From Trichosporon coremiiforme (lineage: Eukaryota; Basidiomycota; Tremellomycetes; Trichosporonales; Trichosporonaceae), in assembly GCA_039545355.1 (NCBI GenBank), contig BCJJ01000030.1, positions 65,954-129,953 of the forward strand: a DNA stretch of 64,000 nt, read 5' to 3'. The translations under genes and the position numbers were made by a program. The notes beneath the pieces were generated by a model. That model had not been told where the DNA came from. It did not search any database and saw only the letters and a program-made list of their open reading frames with translations. Shown here in pieces: positions 32,866-42,551 of this stretch. The number at the start of each line of letters is the position of its first letter. The first letter of the stretch is position 1.

Positions 32866-33234
32866 TCACTCACAAGTCCAAACCCTGTAGGACACGATCT
32901 TCCTGTCGTCGTTGAGCACGAAGCGGCTGACCCACTCGATGTCCTTGGCGGTGCTCCCGTCCGCGTTCTCGAGGTCGAGCAGGCCGTTGATGAAGATCGT
33001 GTTGGGCGTCTGCTCGTTGTAGAAGACCTTGACGCTGTGGTGGTTGGACGCCTTGATGCGGGCCCAGAAGCCGGTCATGCACTGCTCGATCTGCTCGTGG
33101 CCCTTGAACGCGGCGCGCATGTAGAGGTCGCCGTCAGGAACGAACTGCGCCGCATAGTTTGAGGGCGAGTTCACATCCGCCACGTTAGCGTAGAAGGAGT
33201 TGGCGAAGTCGGAGACCCAAGCGGGGACGGCCAT
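32866..33234 (-). CDS. SnoaL/NTF2-like fold small protein
   Basis: A single minus-strand exon of 122 aa starting MAVPAWVSDFANSFYANVAD. Length and pattern (N-terminal helices, a hydrophobic pocket with GDLYMRAAFKGHEQIEQCM, then beta strands IFINGLLDLEN, EWVSRFVLNDDRKIVSY) fit the NTF2-like cone fold of SnoaL/steroid-isomerase-type proteins. A GTGAGT overlaps the last codons, but splicing there to the next CTGAC-like acceptor would give a stop at once, so the protein end hardly changes. Many fungal relatives are uncharacterised; no substrate is proposed. It is transcribed in the same direction as the neighbouring MFS gene. Confidence 0.75.
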   Translation of the reverse strand: MAVPAWVSDFANSFYANVADVNSPSNYAAQFVPDGDLYMRAAFKGHEQIEQCMTGFWARIKASNHHSVKVFYNEQTPNTIFINGLLDLENADGSTAKDIEWVSRFVLNDDRKIVSYRVWTCE

Positions 33235-34320
33235 GGCTAGTAAGTAGATGAGGAGGTCAGAGAGTCAGAAGATGCGGTGCGGATCTGGTCTGTTATGTAG
33301 TCAGCGCACACTCGGTGATCGGTCTCTTCTCCAACCGATGCGGAGACTCGGGTACTAGGTGACTTTGGCTGACGACACCCCGTGACATAAGGCGGCGAAC
33401 TTGGCCGTCTCCAGCGCAGTCGTGGGAATAAGTATACTTCGACACTAGCCCATGCATCCCGCCGGTATACGGTTCTCTCAAACCCGACGCGGCGTCCAGC
33501 CGAGCGATATCGGGGAACGCCTTAACAGCCACGCGAGCCTCAGGCTCGCATCAGCCGGGCTAATATCAGACCGATCCCAAAAGAGGGGTCGCTGAGAAGC
33601 GTCCGAGCATCTCTTGCACCCTGCTCCCAACAATGCACGATATGAGGTACAACTCTGTTCCACCTGCTTTCCCGCGGTTGCACTCCTCTATATTCTTTTC
33701 GAGACAATTCTGTGCATTATCATACCCTTGAAGGTCAGAGATCTGATAACACGGACGATCAACGGGAGCGCAGTGTCTCGCCAGATTGTCACTGTGGCGT
33801 TTCTCTGGGAGCCCATAAGTCCCGTGCGTGTGCAGCGCCTGCTCAACGCCAGCGTAGCACCCGCATTCCAGACTTCCTCGCACTCTATCAGCTCTCAGAC
33901 CCTCGATCTCGCCAAGATGTGATAGTTGGGCTCGCTACGAACGGCCAGTGCCGATGCGCAGCGACGAATGAGAGTGCCGCGATGGAAGTCATCCGTGACT
34001 AGCTGGTTTGTGTCTGGGGTACGGCCCCCAGAAAGACGAAGTGACTCACAGACCTCTCCTCCCGAGAGCCACACCTCGCCGCACCATCAGCCGCCGCATT
34101 GTTCTCGCGCCATTAGAACAAGCACCCTTTGGCATGCAGAGACAGTCTCGGTCCCGTCCCACTACCTGCGCACGCCTCCAAGAGAGGATAAGGGCTCGCT
34201 ACTGGTTGCCAGATTTGATCGCACCTCGCGTTCCCAAGAATCAGCTCGCCACTGTCCCTCGCCCAGCACATCTTGTAATAGACAGCCCATCGGACTTCGG
34301 ACTAGCCCAGCAAATCAGCC
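33235..34320. other. Intergenic region upstream of the histidine kinase pseudogene
   Basis: About 1.1 kb with only short, domain-free ORFs. It separates the divergent SnoaL-like gene and kinase relic. Confidence 0.5.
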
Positions 34321-36854
34321 ATGTGGTGGACGGGGCGCCGAAACGACGCGGACGAGGAGCAGTGGGCGGGAATGACTGTGGGCGACCCTCTGCCCAGCGA
34401 TGAGACGTCGCCTCCGCCGGCTAAGCGCTCGGCGGTACGCGCCTTCGTGCACCGATTCTTGACGCCGAGGTGGACGGCCGCCTCGGAGACGATGACAGAG
34501 AAGACGTGGGGTGACGAGCTGGAGGATTTGGCCGAGAAGCCGCGCCCGGGAATCGACGACTACAAGGGTGAATTCAGCTGGGTCGTCGTTGACAACGACC
34601 TGCGCCTCCCTCAACAGCCGAAGAGCAACATCGAGAGCGAGAAGGAGATCGCCGAGATGACCCTGCCGGCGAGGGCTGAATCGATTTCGGTCGGGCAGGG
34701 CGCAGCGGCTAGCGCATTCTGCATGGGCCAGCGCGTACTGAAAGACAACGTGTGGCCCTTCTTCAAGAGCTTCGCGTACATGTCCTTCCCCGACAAGGCG
34801 CAGGAACGCTCCTTCCAGCATGAGGTATGCCTAAGTTGAGGGTGTGGCTGACTCTAGCGATGGCAGACGAGCAAGGCGGGTGCCTGCGCCGGTGCCTTCT
34901 TCCTTGGCTTGTCAACCGTGCTCTCCATCGCGTTCACAAAGCGATGGACGACATGGAACTACTATGTGAGACCTTGGCGTGTGGCCCTGCTGACGCCAGT
35001 CCTACCTCGGCATTGCGAGCATATTCAAACTGATCCTGATCGTGTGCAACACCTACGTCCACGCTCCGTGGGTCTACCAGATTCTTCTCCTCTGTGCAAC
35101 GTGGTGCTGGCCATTCATCCTCGCGATCGAGATCCGGCAGTGCGGCGTGAGTCCCCTCTTCTCTTCAGCGCTGACCTCCAGTTCTTCGGTGCAGTTGCCC
35201 AATGCGGTGGGCGAAACTTCCTCAACTTCTTTGCTCTGCTCGCAGGCATCCCCGCCTTTTCGCTCATGACACTACTGCAGAACAGCGCTCTACACCTGCT
35301 CGGCATCACGGCGTGGGCGATCAGCATGGCGGGCTTGTTCGTGGGTCAGCCCAAGGCCGACCTGCCAATGTGGCGGAACGTAATCCTCGCCTCGGTGTTC
35401 CACCATATCCTAGTCTGAGCCGCCTTCTTCCGTGAGCGCGCGGACCGGCAGCTCTTCACGCTCCGCTCGCATTTGAAGGCGCAGTACCGCGCCGTCCAAG
35501 CTGCTCAGGAGATGGAACGCCGCGCTCTCGAGAGCAAGAGGCAGTTCTTCTCCTATATCTTTCACGGGGTGCGCGTGCCTCTCAACACGGCGAGGCTGGC
35601 GCTCGCGAACCTCCACCTCGAGGGGGCGTTCCTGGAACTGCAGACTGACCAACGCGACCTCATTCTTGGTCTCGACAGCTCCATGAGGTTGATGGAGAAG
35701 GTCTTCAACGACGTGCTCTCATTCAACAAGATGGAGGATGGACGGCTCGCGTTCTCCCGTGCTCCGTTCTCTCTGCACAGCGCCATGAACGAAGCGGCAC
35801 TGTTGCATCGTGCCGCGGCTGAAGCGGCCGGACTCGACTTCAACCTCGAATTTGACGAGCGGATCGACGCCCTCGGCGCTATCGTCGGCGACGAACTTCG
35901 TGTTCGCCAGGTACTCTCGAACCTCCTCTCCAACGCTTTCAAATTCACGCAGCAGGGCGGCGTGAGTCTCGTCACGAAACTGTTGCACACGGACTACATG
36001 CATCCTCGCGCTGCGGCTGGGACCCGCATGCGCTCCCAAAGTACGGGCACGCTCACTCCAGCGAGGCCGGGGAGCGACATCTCGATCCGCGTCGAGGTGC
36101 ATGACACGGGAGCCGGATTGTCGCTCGCGGACATGCAGGGTAACCGGCTCATCTCGCCGTATGTGCAAACTGAGATCGGGCGCAGGCAGGGCGGCAAGGG
36201 CTCCGGCCTTGGCCTGGCTCTCGTCACACAAGTCGTGAAACTCGCCGGCGGGCGGCTCGGCGTCGACTCCGAGTCCGGGCACGGGAGCACGTTCTGGTTC
36301 GAGATGTCGTTCCCGCTCAGCAATGACGCGCCGACACATGCGCCGCAGGAAAGTCTTCCGCTCACGTTCCCGGGAAGTCCGACGACGCCTTGCAGACCAG
36401 GCGAAGACCCCTGCTTCCCCATGAGCGTGACCAGCCGTGGCTCGTATGAGCGCAGGGAGAGCCTCAGCGCCGTCGGCGAGGATATCCGGCTCACTGGCTC
36501 CGTTCTCTCGGGGCGCTCTCTCCGGTCATCGACTCCGCGGGGCCTCGCCGCCCCACCCTCGCGAGTGCGAGCAGCCGGCGTGCAGTGCGCCATGTCCCGC
36601 ACCTCTCCTCCAGCTCTGGCCTCAACACGCTCGTAGTCGACGACGACGAGCTGACGTGCGACTTGATGATGCGCACAGTGCGGCGGCTGGGGCATCTAAT
36701 CACTCTGGCGCGGAACGGAATGGAGGCACTGCGCGTCCTGAAGGCGGCATACGAGGACGGTAACCCCATCGACGTCGTGTTCCTCGATAACCAGATGCAG
36801 GCCATGAGCGGCGTCGAGACGGCTAGGGCGATCCGCGCTCTGCAGTGGGACGTG

Positions 36855-36856
36855 TA
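36855..36856. repeat. TA target-site duplication, left copy
   Basis: TA immediately before the left terminal repeat; the partner copy is at 38614-38615. Removing the element plus one TA restores the receiver codon TAC. Confidence 0.9.
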
Positions 36857-36883
36857 AACTAGGGTCACAGGTTAAGTCGAACG
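36857..36883 (+). repeat. Left terminal inverted repeat of the Tc1/mariner element
   Basis: 27 bp beginning AACTAGGGTCACAGG, identical to the inverse of 38587-38613. The first bases complete a TAA stop in the disrupted receiver frame. Confidence 0.95.
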
Positions 36884-37030
36884 AGTGGTGCCACAAACGA
36901 GGCCGTGAACTGTCGACCTCGCTGCAACCACGAATAACTCATGCATATGCATGTTTCTTGCTCTATAAACAGTTGTTCCACGTGCATGGGAGTCTTGGTA
37001 ACCTATATACGAAGCATGGTGCACCTGGGA

Positions 37031-38171
37031 TCAATACTTAATGTGTCCTCCATTAGCAGAGATGGTGTCCTTGATCCTGTTAGGCATGGACATGATAAGT
37101 CGGTCGATCTCATTCTGATCATAGGTGTTCCAGAGCTCCGTAGCGGCAGCGAATAGCCCCTCCTGGGTGGTGGGACGAGGGTTGAGACGGGCCAGGCGGC
37201 GCTTGAGGTTGCTCCAAAGGTTCTCAATGGGGTTGAGGCAAGGAGAGCAGGGAGGGTGAGGCAGGAAGCGCATGCCAAGTTGCTCTGCCTTGCCACGGGT
37301 GGCCTTGGCTGTGTGGACGACAGCGTTGTCCTCTACAACCCAGGGCAAGCCATAACCACGCCACTGAGTCTTGACACGCTTCCAGCAATCAAACAACTCC
37401 TTCTCAGTCACCTGGGTGCGATAGATGGCCGCATTGACTCCCTTGCGCTTGGAGGTCGACTGGGAGGTGTCAAACCACACCAGCTTCGACTTGCCGCCAT
37501 ACCAGATAGCCCCCCAGCACATAATCGACCCACAGCTCGATCTGAAGGTGTACTGGATGTACCTGAGTGTCAGCACTCTTCCACAGCATGTAGAACGTCA
37601 GGAAAGACACTCACCGCTCATTGGCACGGTCAGAACCGATGGGGCGCGTCACATATGCTCTGTGGAGCTGGTCAATGTAGAGAGGGACCTCGTCACAGAA
37701 GATCACCTTCCTCCACTCTTGGAAGAGTCGCTGCTGCTCAAGAGCATAAGCGAGACGCTTCTCCTTGTGAAGGGGGCTTAGATACGGCCGCACAAGAGCC
37801 ACAAAGCGGCCATAACCAAGCTGGCGACGTGCACGGCGCAGAGTCATGAGAGAGAGGACAATGTCTCTGTCTGCAAGAGTGTCCAACACCTCACGATTGC
37901 TGGCGAAGGGCTGAGCCTCAAAGACCTCGTAGATCGCTCTGAGGTTGTCGGGAGTGAGCTTGGTGTGGCTGCGGGGGATGCGGATCCCCTGGACAGGGTT
38001 CAGAACAGCCAGAGCAGGTGGAATGAGAGCCTGGAGGCGAGCTAACATCACACAGTAACCCACAGTGCTCTTGGCGATGTTGTACTCCCAGGCGACAGAG
38101 GAATAGCTGCGGTAGCGAGCCAAGGACGCAATCTTGGCGCGGCGGCGAGGTGTGAGGCAAGGGCGAGGCAT
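37031..38171 (-). CDS. Tc1/mariner DD34E transposase
   Basis: Minus-strand exons 37615-38171 and 37031-37562 (362 aa) joined over a 52-nt intron ending in CTGACACTCAG; the join gives ANERYIQYTF. The N-terminal part is a helix-turn-helix DNA-binding region (MPRPCLTPRRRAKIASLARY onward, with a second basic HTH segment). The catalytic triad is visible: Asp in VIFCDEVP, Asp in WVVEDNAVVH, and Glu in CLNPIENLW, with 34 residues between the last two acids, which fits Tc1-type DD34E. It would cut at the terminal repeats and integrate at TA. The reading frame is intact. The longer upstream frame lacks an ATG, so MPRPCL is taken as the start. Confidence 0.92.
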
Positions 38172-38586
38172 AGCTGCAAGTTCTGATGAGGTAGAGCTGT
38201 TGTGGAAGAGAAGTGGCACTCAAGGAGGCTTATATGCCACAAAGATGGACAGTCGGACGGACTCCGCTGCCGATATGCATGGTTTCGACTCAATTCTTGG
38301 ATTTTCCAAAAGCCCAGCTTCGGAGCTTGATACATGAAAGATTTGGGGCAAGCACAGGCCTCGGTGGCTGAGATCTAGGGCGATAAGGAGGGTGGTGACA
38401 TGCAGCTTTATTGTGGTGGTGTGGTGGCCAGTATGCACGGTGCGCTCTGCAGCTCCATTTGTCCGAGCTGCCAAGCATTCCTTTCGGCTCTACGCGGAGT
38501 TTCTAGGCATAAAGAGTACCGTTGCATGAGTTATGGATCAGAACATGAGCCACGGCGAGGTTGACGATGACGGGACCGTGCGCATC

Positions 38587-38613
38587 CGTTCGACTTAACC
38601 TGTGACCCTAGTT
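38587..38613 (-). repeat. Right terminal inverted repeat of the Tc1/mariner element
   Basis: 27 bp, the exact inverse complement of 36857-36883, followed by the TA duplication at 38614-38615. Confidence 0.95.
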
Positions 38614-38615
38614 TA
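38614..38615. repeat. TA target-site duplication, right copy
   Basis: TA directly after the right terminal repeat. Together with the next C it forms the Tyr codon that continues the receiver domain. Confidence 0.9.
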
Positions 38616-38754
38616 CGTTGTCGGCTGCACTGGTAACGCCCTGCAGGAGGATCAGGATGAGTACAAGCAGGCTGGTGCTGATGCCATTGTTACGAAGCCG
38701 GTCAGTGTAGCTGCGATCAGGGAGAAGCTCGACCTGGTCCGGAGTCGCGTCTAG

Positions 38755-39098
38755 AGCCACGGCCGCTGTATATAGTATAGAGCTGAAGATCAGACATTCA
38801 CTTTGGACATTCTTTAGATTAGGCAATTAGCAGGTCAGAAGTCATGCATCCTGTGCGTCAGCTCGTCAGACCCATGCGATTGGCGGACAGCGCAAACAAG
38901 TCTTCGCAGTCGCATCCTCGCATCCTCGCACGAGTGGATGATTGGACGGCGCGGCTTGCTTGCTTCCGCCAGCCGCTGGGTGTCGCACCGATCCGATGTC
39001 GTCACCACTCGTTTCAGATCGGTGTCTTGTTACCCCTCTTCGGCTTCCAACTTTCGTCTTCTCACACTCCCCCACGCCACCCGCTCTTGCACTCCGCC
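38755..39098. other. Short intergenic region, promoter of the MBL-fold gene
   Basis: About 340 bp; a pyrimidine-rich segment from about 39020 precedes the ATG at 39099. No other element was recognised. Confidence 0.45.
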
Positions 39099-40313
39099 AT
39101 GTCCGATTCCATCGTCGAGCTCCCCGCTGCACACCCGCCGCCGCATGTGCTCGAGGTCCTCGGCGCTAGCGGCGAGCTGCCAATCTGCGTGACGTGTGCA
39201 ACGCAATATCCCGCCCCGCGCTCGGATTGTGAGTCTTCCTTCCCTCTTTTCTTTGAGCCCTACAACAGGCCCGCACTGGGCTCGTCTCAAGACGTTCGAA
39301 GCTATAGTACTTGACATCAAAGCTGACCCCAGGTCCTATCTGCGAAGACCCCCGGCAATGGGTCCCCGGCTCGGGACAGATGTGGACGTTTCACGGCGCG
39401 CTGATGGCGGAGCGGAAGAACGAGCTGCTTCAGGACCGCGACGACAAGCGGATCCACTTGATCCAGACGACACCAGGTTTCGCGATTAACCAGACGCGTA
39501 AGATTCTGACTTAGCTACCATCTGACAGCAGCGTTCGTCCTTCAGACTGCAGCAGGCACCGTCATCTGGGACTGCGCTGCGCTCCTGACTCCTGCGCTGG
39601 CCGCATGGCTGCTCAACCTCGAGCGCCCGCTGAAGGCAATCGCGATCAGTCACCCACACGTACGTCACCACCTTGACCCTCTCCTCTTCGTATTTCTGTG
39701 CGCCTATGCTCATTGGCCAAAGCCGTCGTTTCCTAGCTGATATCAGTTCTTCTCCACGTCGCTCATGTGGTCCCGCGCCCTCAAAGTGCCGCTGTACATC
39801 AACGGCACGGACCGGTCCTGGTTCCGTCGAGCAGGAGACATAGACGCGGACGATCGGGTCGAGTTCTGGGTCGGCACGACTAAGGTCCTGCCCAACGTGC
39901 GATTGTACCAGTGCGGCGGGCACTTCCCCGGCTCCAGTGTGTTGCATTGGGACAGAGACGCGGAGCCGGACGCAGACTCGCAGACAAAGGGTGGGCTGCT
40001 CCTGACAGCAGACACGATCATGGTACAGGCCGACAGGCGGGGGTTCACGTTCATCTGGAGCGCGCCGAATTGGGTAAGCGTGCGTTTCTGTTTTCGAAGC
40101 TAATCGCAGATCCCGCTCGAACCTGAGGCCGTGCTTAAGATCCGGCAGGTCCTCCGCGAGCACAAAGTGAAATTCCGGCAGGCGAGCTCGACGTGGCCAC
40201 ACCGCTTCATCCGCGAGAACGCCGATCAGGTGTTCGAGTCGAGTGTTGACAAGTATCTGGCCAAGATCGGGTGGAAGGAGGAGGGCGAGAAGCTGGTGCC
40301 GCTGAAGCGGTAG
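39099..40313 (+). CDS. Metallo-beta-lactamase-like protein of an uncharacterised fungal family
   Basis: Exons 39099-39228, 39333-39497, 39532-39659, 39747-40073 and 40110-40313 (317 aa). The early segment CPICEDPRQWVPGSGQMWTF is a recognisable signature of fungal MBL-fold proteins. Then come TVIWDCAALL, the SHPHFF motif (equivalent to the first metal-binding His pair) and the late GGHFPGSSVLHW segment with another His. A complete HxHxDH motif is not obvious, so metal binding may be altered. Introns 2 and 4 are 34 and 36 nt, among the shortest in the window. No substrate can be named. It is on the same strand as the GNAT and DUF3224 genes that follow. Confidence 0.85.
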
Positions 40314-40541
40314 CTGGCGATCTGCAGGGTGTCAACCGATGGTGCAAGATGTCCTAGTATCCATAGTCAATTGCAACGAAGTTTCTATCGTCTATGCATG
40401 AATGCTGTTTTCCTTGCTGCGATCATTCAGCGCAAATGGAGGACTCAGGGAGTCGGCGGCTGCGCGCAGGGTAGATGTCAGCCGTGCACCGAAATGGGAA
40501 CAGGGATGAACGCCGATCCTGCTATCTCTCTATCCATCAAC

Positions 40542-41057
40542 ATGCCTGTCCAGCTCCGGCCAGCGACGCTCAGCGATCATCCCTCTATCCTGATGGTCTG
40601 GCGGCGGAGTGTAGAGGCGACACACGACTTCCTCGCTCCCGCCGATGTCGACCGGATAGCCCAGGTGATCCCCACGTATCTCGACCACGTCCATCTGACA
40701 GTTGCGATCGACGACGACCGGATAGTCGGCTTCATCGGGACTGCTATCCCAGACGCTTCAGCCTCGGCACCACCTCCATCATCCGGCCCAGCCGCTGACA
40801 ATCGAACGGAGGTCTCGATCGAGATGCTCTTCGTCGATCCCTCCGTCTTTGGCAAGGGCATCGGCTCCGCCCTGCTCGCAGACGCTGCCAAGGGATACGG
40901 TGTAGTGCTCGTCGATGTGAATGAGCAGAATCCGGCCGCTCTGGGGTTCTACAAAAGCCGCGGGTTTGAGGTCGTTGGCCGCTCGGAACGAGACACGCAG
41001 GGCGACCCTTTCCCTCTCTTGCACCTCGAAAGGCGGGTAGGCGGGGGGCTTAGATAA
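40542..41057 (+). CDS. GNAT-family N-acetyltransferase
   Basis: Single exon, 171 aa from ATG 40542 (MPVQLRPATLSDHPSILMVW); two in-frame upstream ATGs (40494, 40506) would add only a non-conserved leader. The GNAT fold is seen in EMLFVDPSVFGKGIGSALL, where the VFGKGIGSAL loop is the acetyl-CoA-binding Q/RxxGxG/A motif, and in NEQNPAALGFYKSRGFEVVG near the end. It resembles bacterial YjaB-like enzymes. The acceptor is unknown. A loop rich in Ala/Pro/Ser (about residues 68-85) interrupts the fold between strands 3 and 4. Confidence 0.85.
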   Translation: MPVQLRPATLSDHPSILMVWRRSVEATHDFLAPADVDRIAQVIPTYLDHVHLTVAIDDDRIVGFIGTAIPDASASAPPPSSGPAADNRTEVSIEMLFVDPSVFGKGIGSALLADAAKGYGVVLVDVNEQNPAALGFYKSRGFEVVGRSERDTQGDPFPLLHLERRVGGGLR

Positions 41058-41385
41058 AAGACCGATAAGGCTTATCAGCTGACGGCTTGCCCGTGATCAC
41101 GTCCGAGCGACGTCAGATTCAGACGACTTGTCCACTTTACAGACTTGTAGGTAGTGTGTTTGCACATCAGTACCATACGCAGAGCTGCAGCCGTGACAGG
41201 GGTTAAAAGGGTGTAGCATTCACGTGCTTGTGGAGGAACCGCGTGTTCTGATGCGGACAGCACATGACTGTTAGGTTCAGTACAATCAGATGACGCAACC
41301 CGAGCCCGGTATAGCCGCACTGACCGAGCTGGGCATTCCTCTCCATTGCACTTCATCCTCACGAACGAGTACAGCGACCGCGACA
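41058..41385. other. Short intergenic region upstream of the first DUF3224 gene
   Basis: About 330 bp, with TTCACGTGCT near 41220. No gene seen. Confidence 0.4.
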
Positions 41386-42140
41386 ATGACGAGCCAGAAG
41401 TGTGAGCTGCCCCTCCTCTATCACACCTCCCTCCCTGCTTCCCCCTCCTTCTCCATGCCCAGCCTCCCCTCGACACCCCGACCCCGACCCGAGCAGCGAG
41501 AGGTGCTAACGCTGCAGTTCACTTCGTGTCCAAGACGAGCAACTGGCACTGCACACAGGTGACTAGTCCCGCGACGCCGGTGCCCGGGTCCCACATTGTG
41601 GGCTCGTTTGATCTGCTCTTCACTGGCCAGATGCAGGGCAAGGCACATTGTACGCTCGTCATGACCGCGTATGGGAAGCAGCTGGCCAACGGGCACAAGC
41701 CAAATGACTTTGGTGAGTCCGAGCGAGCGCAGCGAGCTCCCCTCATCATACCCGCTCCCTCCTTTCCTTTATACTATCGTTCTTCTCCTGTTCCTCTTGG
41801 ACGGTCTGTCGCCTCGACGATAATGGAAGGTGCAAGGGGTGCGGTGTTCCAGGAAGGGGGAAGGGAATGAACGGCGGGGCGCAGCAGCTATGGTCTCCGC
41901 GAACCCAGCTAATGTCCAGCCGGCCAGGCGTACTTCACAGGCAAGCTCGGCGGTGCCGAGGGTTCGATAGCAATCAACCAGGTCGGGATCTTTGACGGGA
42001 GGCGCATGGTGTCGACCTGGACCTTCCTGCCTGAGACGGGGACGGGGCAGCTCGAGGGTCTGACGGGCACGACGGAGCTCGAGGGCTCGGATCCGACACC
42101 GGGGTCCTTCGAGGGGGCGCTTGAGGCTACTTTCGCGTAA
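41386..42140 (+). CDS. DUF3224-type small beta-barrel protein, copy 1
   Basis: Exons 41386-41401 (only 16 nt, MTSQK), 41518-41712 and 41920-42140 (143 aa). The pattern fits DUF3224 proteins of the allene-oxide-cyclase-like barrel: GSFDLLFTGQMQGKAHCTLV, then AYFTGKLGGAEGSIAINQVG, STWTFLPETGTGQLEGLTG and a closing GSFEGALEATF. The splice into exon 3 was chosen because only the acceptor at 41919 keeps the frame (FAGQAYFTG). Function of the family is unknown; most members known to me are bacterial. A divergent paralogue follows on the same strand. Confidence 0.82.
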
Positions 42141-42551
42141 CCATAAATCTCCACATCTCCGTATCTCCACGATCAAGAACAGAGGTAATACCGAAGGAGG
42201 TCAGGAGGGGGAGCGGGCGTGTGAAGAGTGGGGCCTGCGCCTGCGGAGGATGACTGGGCTTCAGAAAAGAATAACAGACCAAATGTAACGAGATTATTTG
42301 GGCAACCTACTCGGCCCGGCATCCCGGAATGAGATCTGGCAGCAGCCGATCAGCACTGGACAGCTTCGTCTTGACACATGTGCACACTCGAGTTGACTAA
42401 TCCGTGCTCGTGCGTTCTCGCAGTCGAGCGGGGGAAGACATAAGTACTGACGTCAATCTTCGCCTCTCACCGTCACACACTCACCCACGCTTCCTCAACT
42501 TCCTCTCCACTGACACCCTCACTTCAACTCACTCCGAACACAGCAAGCACC
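42141..42551. other. Intergenic region between the two DUF3224 genes
   Basis: About 410 bp; a CT-rich leader of the second copy starts near 42460. No gene or clear element seen. Confidence 0.45.

Larger units (their letters stand above)
36857..38613. mobile_element. Intact Tc1/mariner-superfamily DNA transposon (1757 bp)
   Basis: The element is bounded by identical 27-bp terminal inverted repeats and a TA duplication, the hallmark of Tc1/mariner integration. Subterminal inverted repeats ATAACTCATGCA lie at 36934-36945 and 38523-38534, about 77-79 bp from each end, possibly second transposase-binding sites. It carries one minus-strand transposase gene with an intact DD34E triad. Identical ends and an unbroken reading frame suggest recent insertion and possible autonomy. 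It sits in the receiver domain of a histidine kinase gene. Confidence 0.95.
34321..38754 (+). pseudogene. Broken hybrid histidine kinase (membrane domain, HisKA, HATPase, receiver) interrupted by a Tc1/mariner element
   Basis: Exons read 34321-34824, 34858-34965, 35000-35146, then 35182 onward. The N-terminal region is cytosolic, followed by several membrane helices (ILIVCNTYVHAPWVYQILLL to FALLAGIPAFSLMTLL). An in-frame TGA at 35416-35418 interrupts the chain directly after FHHILV, yet coding-like sequence continues in the same frame. The kinase core has an H box (YIFHGVRVPLN), N box (QVLSNLLSNAFKFT), G1 (DTGAGL) and G2 (GSGLGLALV). The receiver domain lies in another frame: LVVDDDELT and the phospho-acceptor motif VVFLDNQM. 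The frame change needs an indel or a 170-nt intron (36444-36613) that lacks the usual branch motif. Finally a transposon (36857-38613) splits the receiver after QWDV; the rest, from YVVGCTGNA to a TAG at 38752-38754, resumes in frame after it. It probably sensed a signal and fed a phosphorelay; it is unlikely to work now. Confidence 0.85.

Noticed and set aside
35380..35451. Possible 72-nt intron that would remove the TGA at 35416
   Set aside because: Donor GTAATC is weak, no branch motif is present, and it would delete sequence that looks conserved and coding.
36444..36613. Possible 170-nt intron joining kinase and receiver frames
   Set aside because: Frame would fit, but there is no CTGAC/CTAAC branch motif as in the other introns, and the upstream TGA would still remain.
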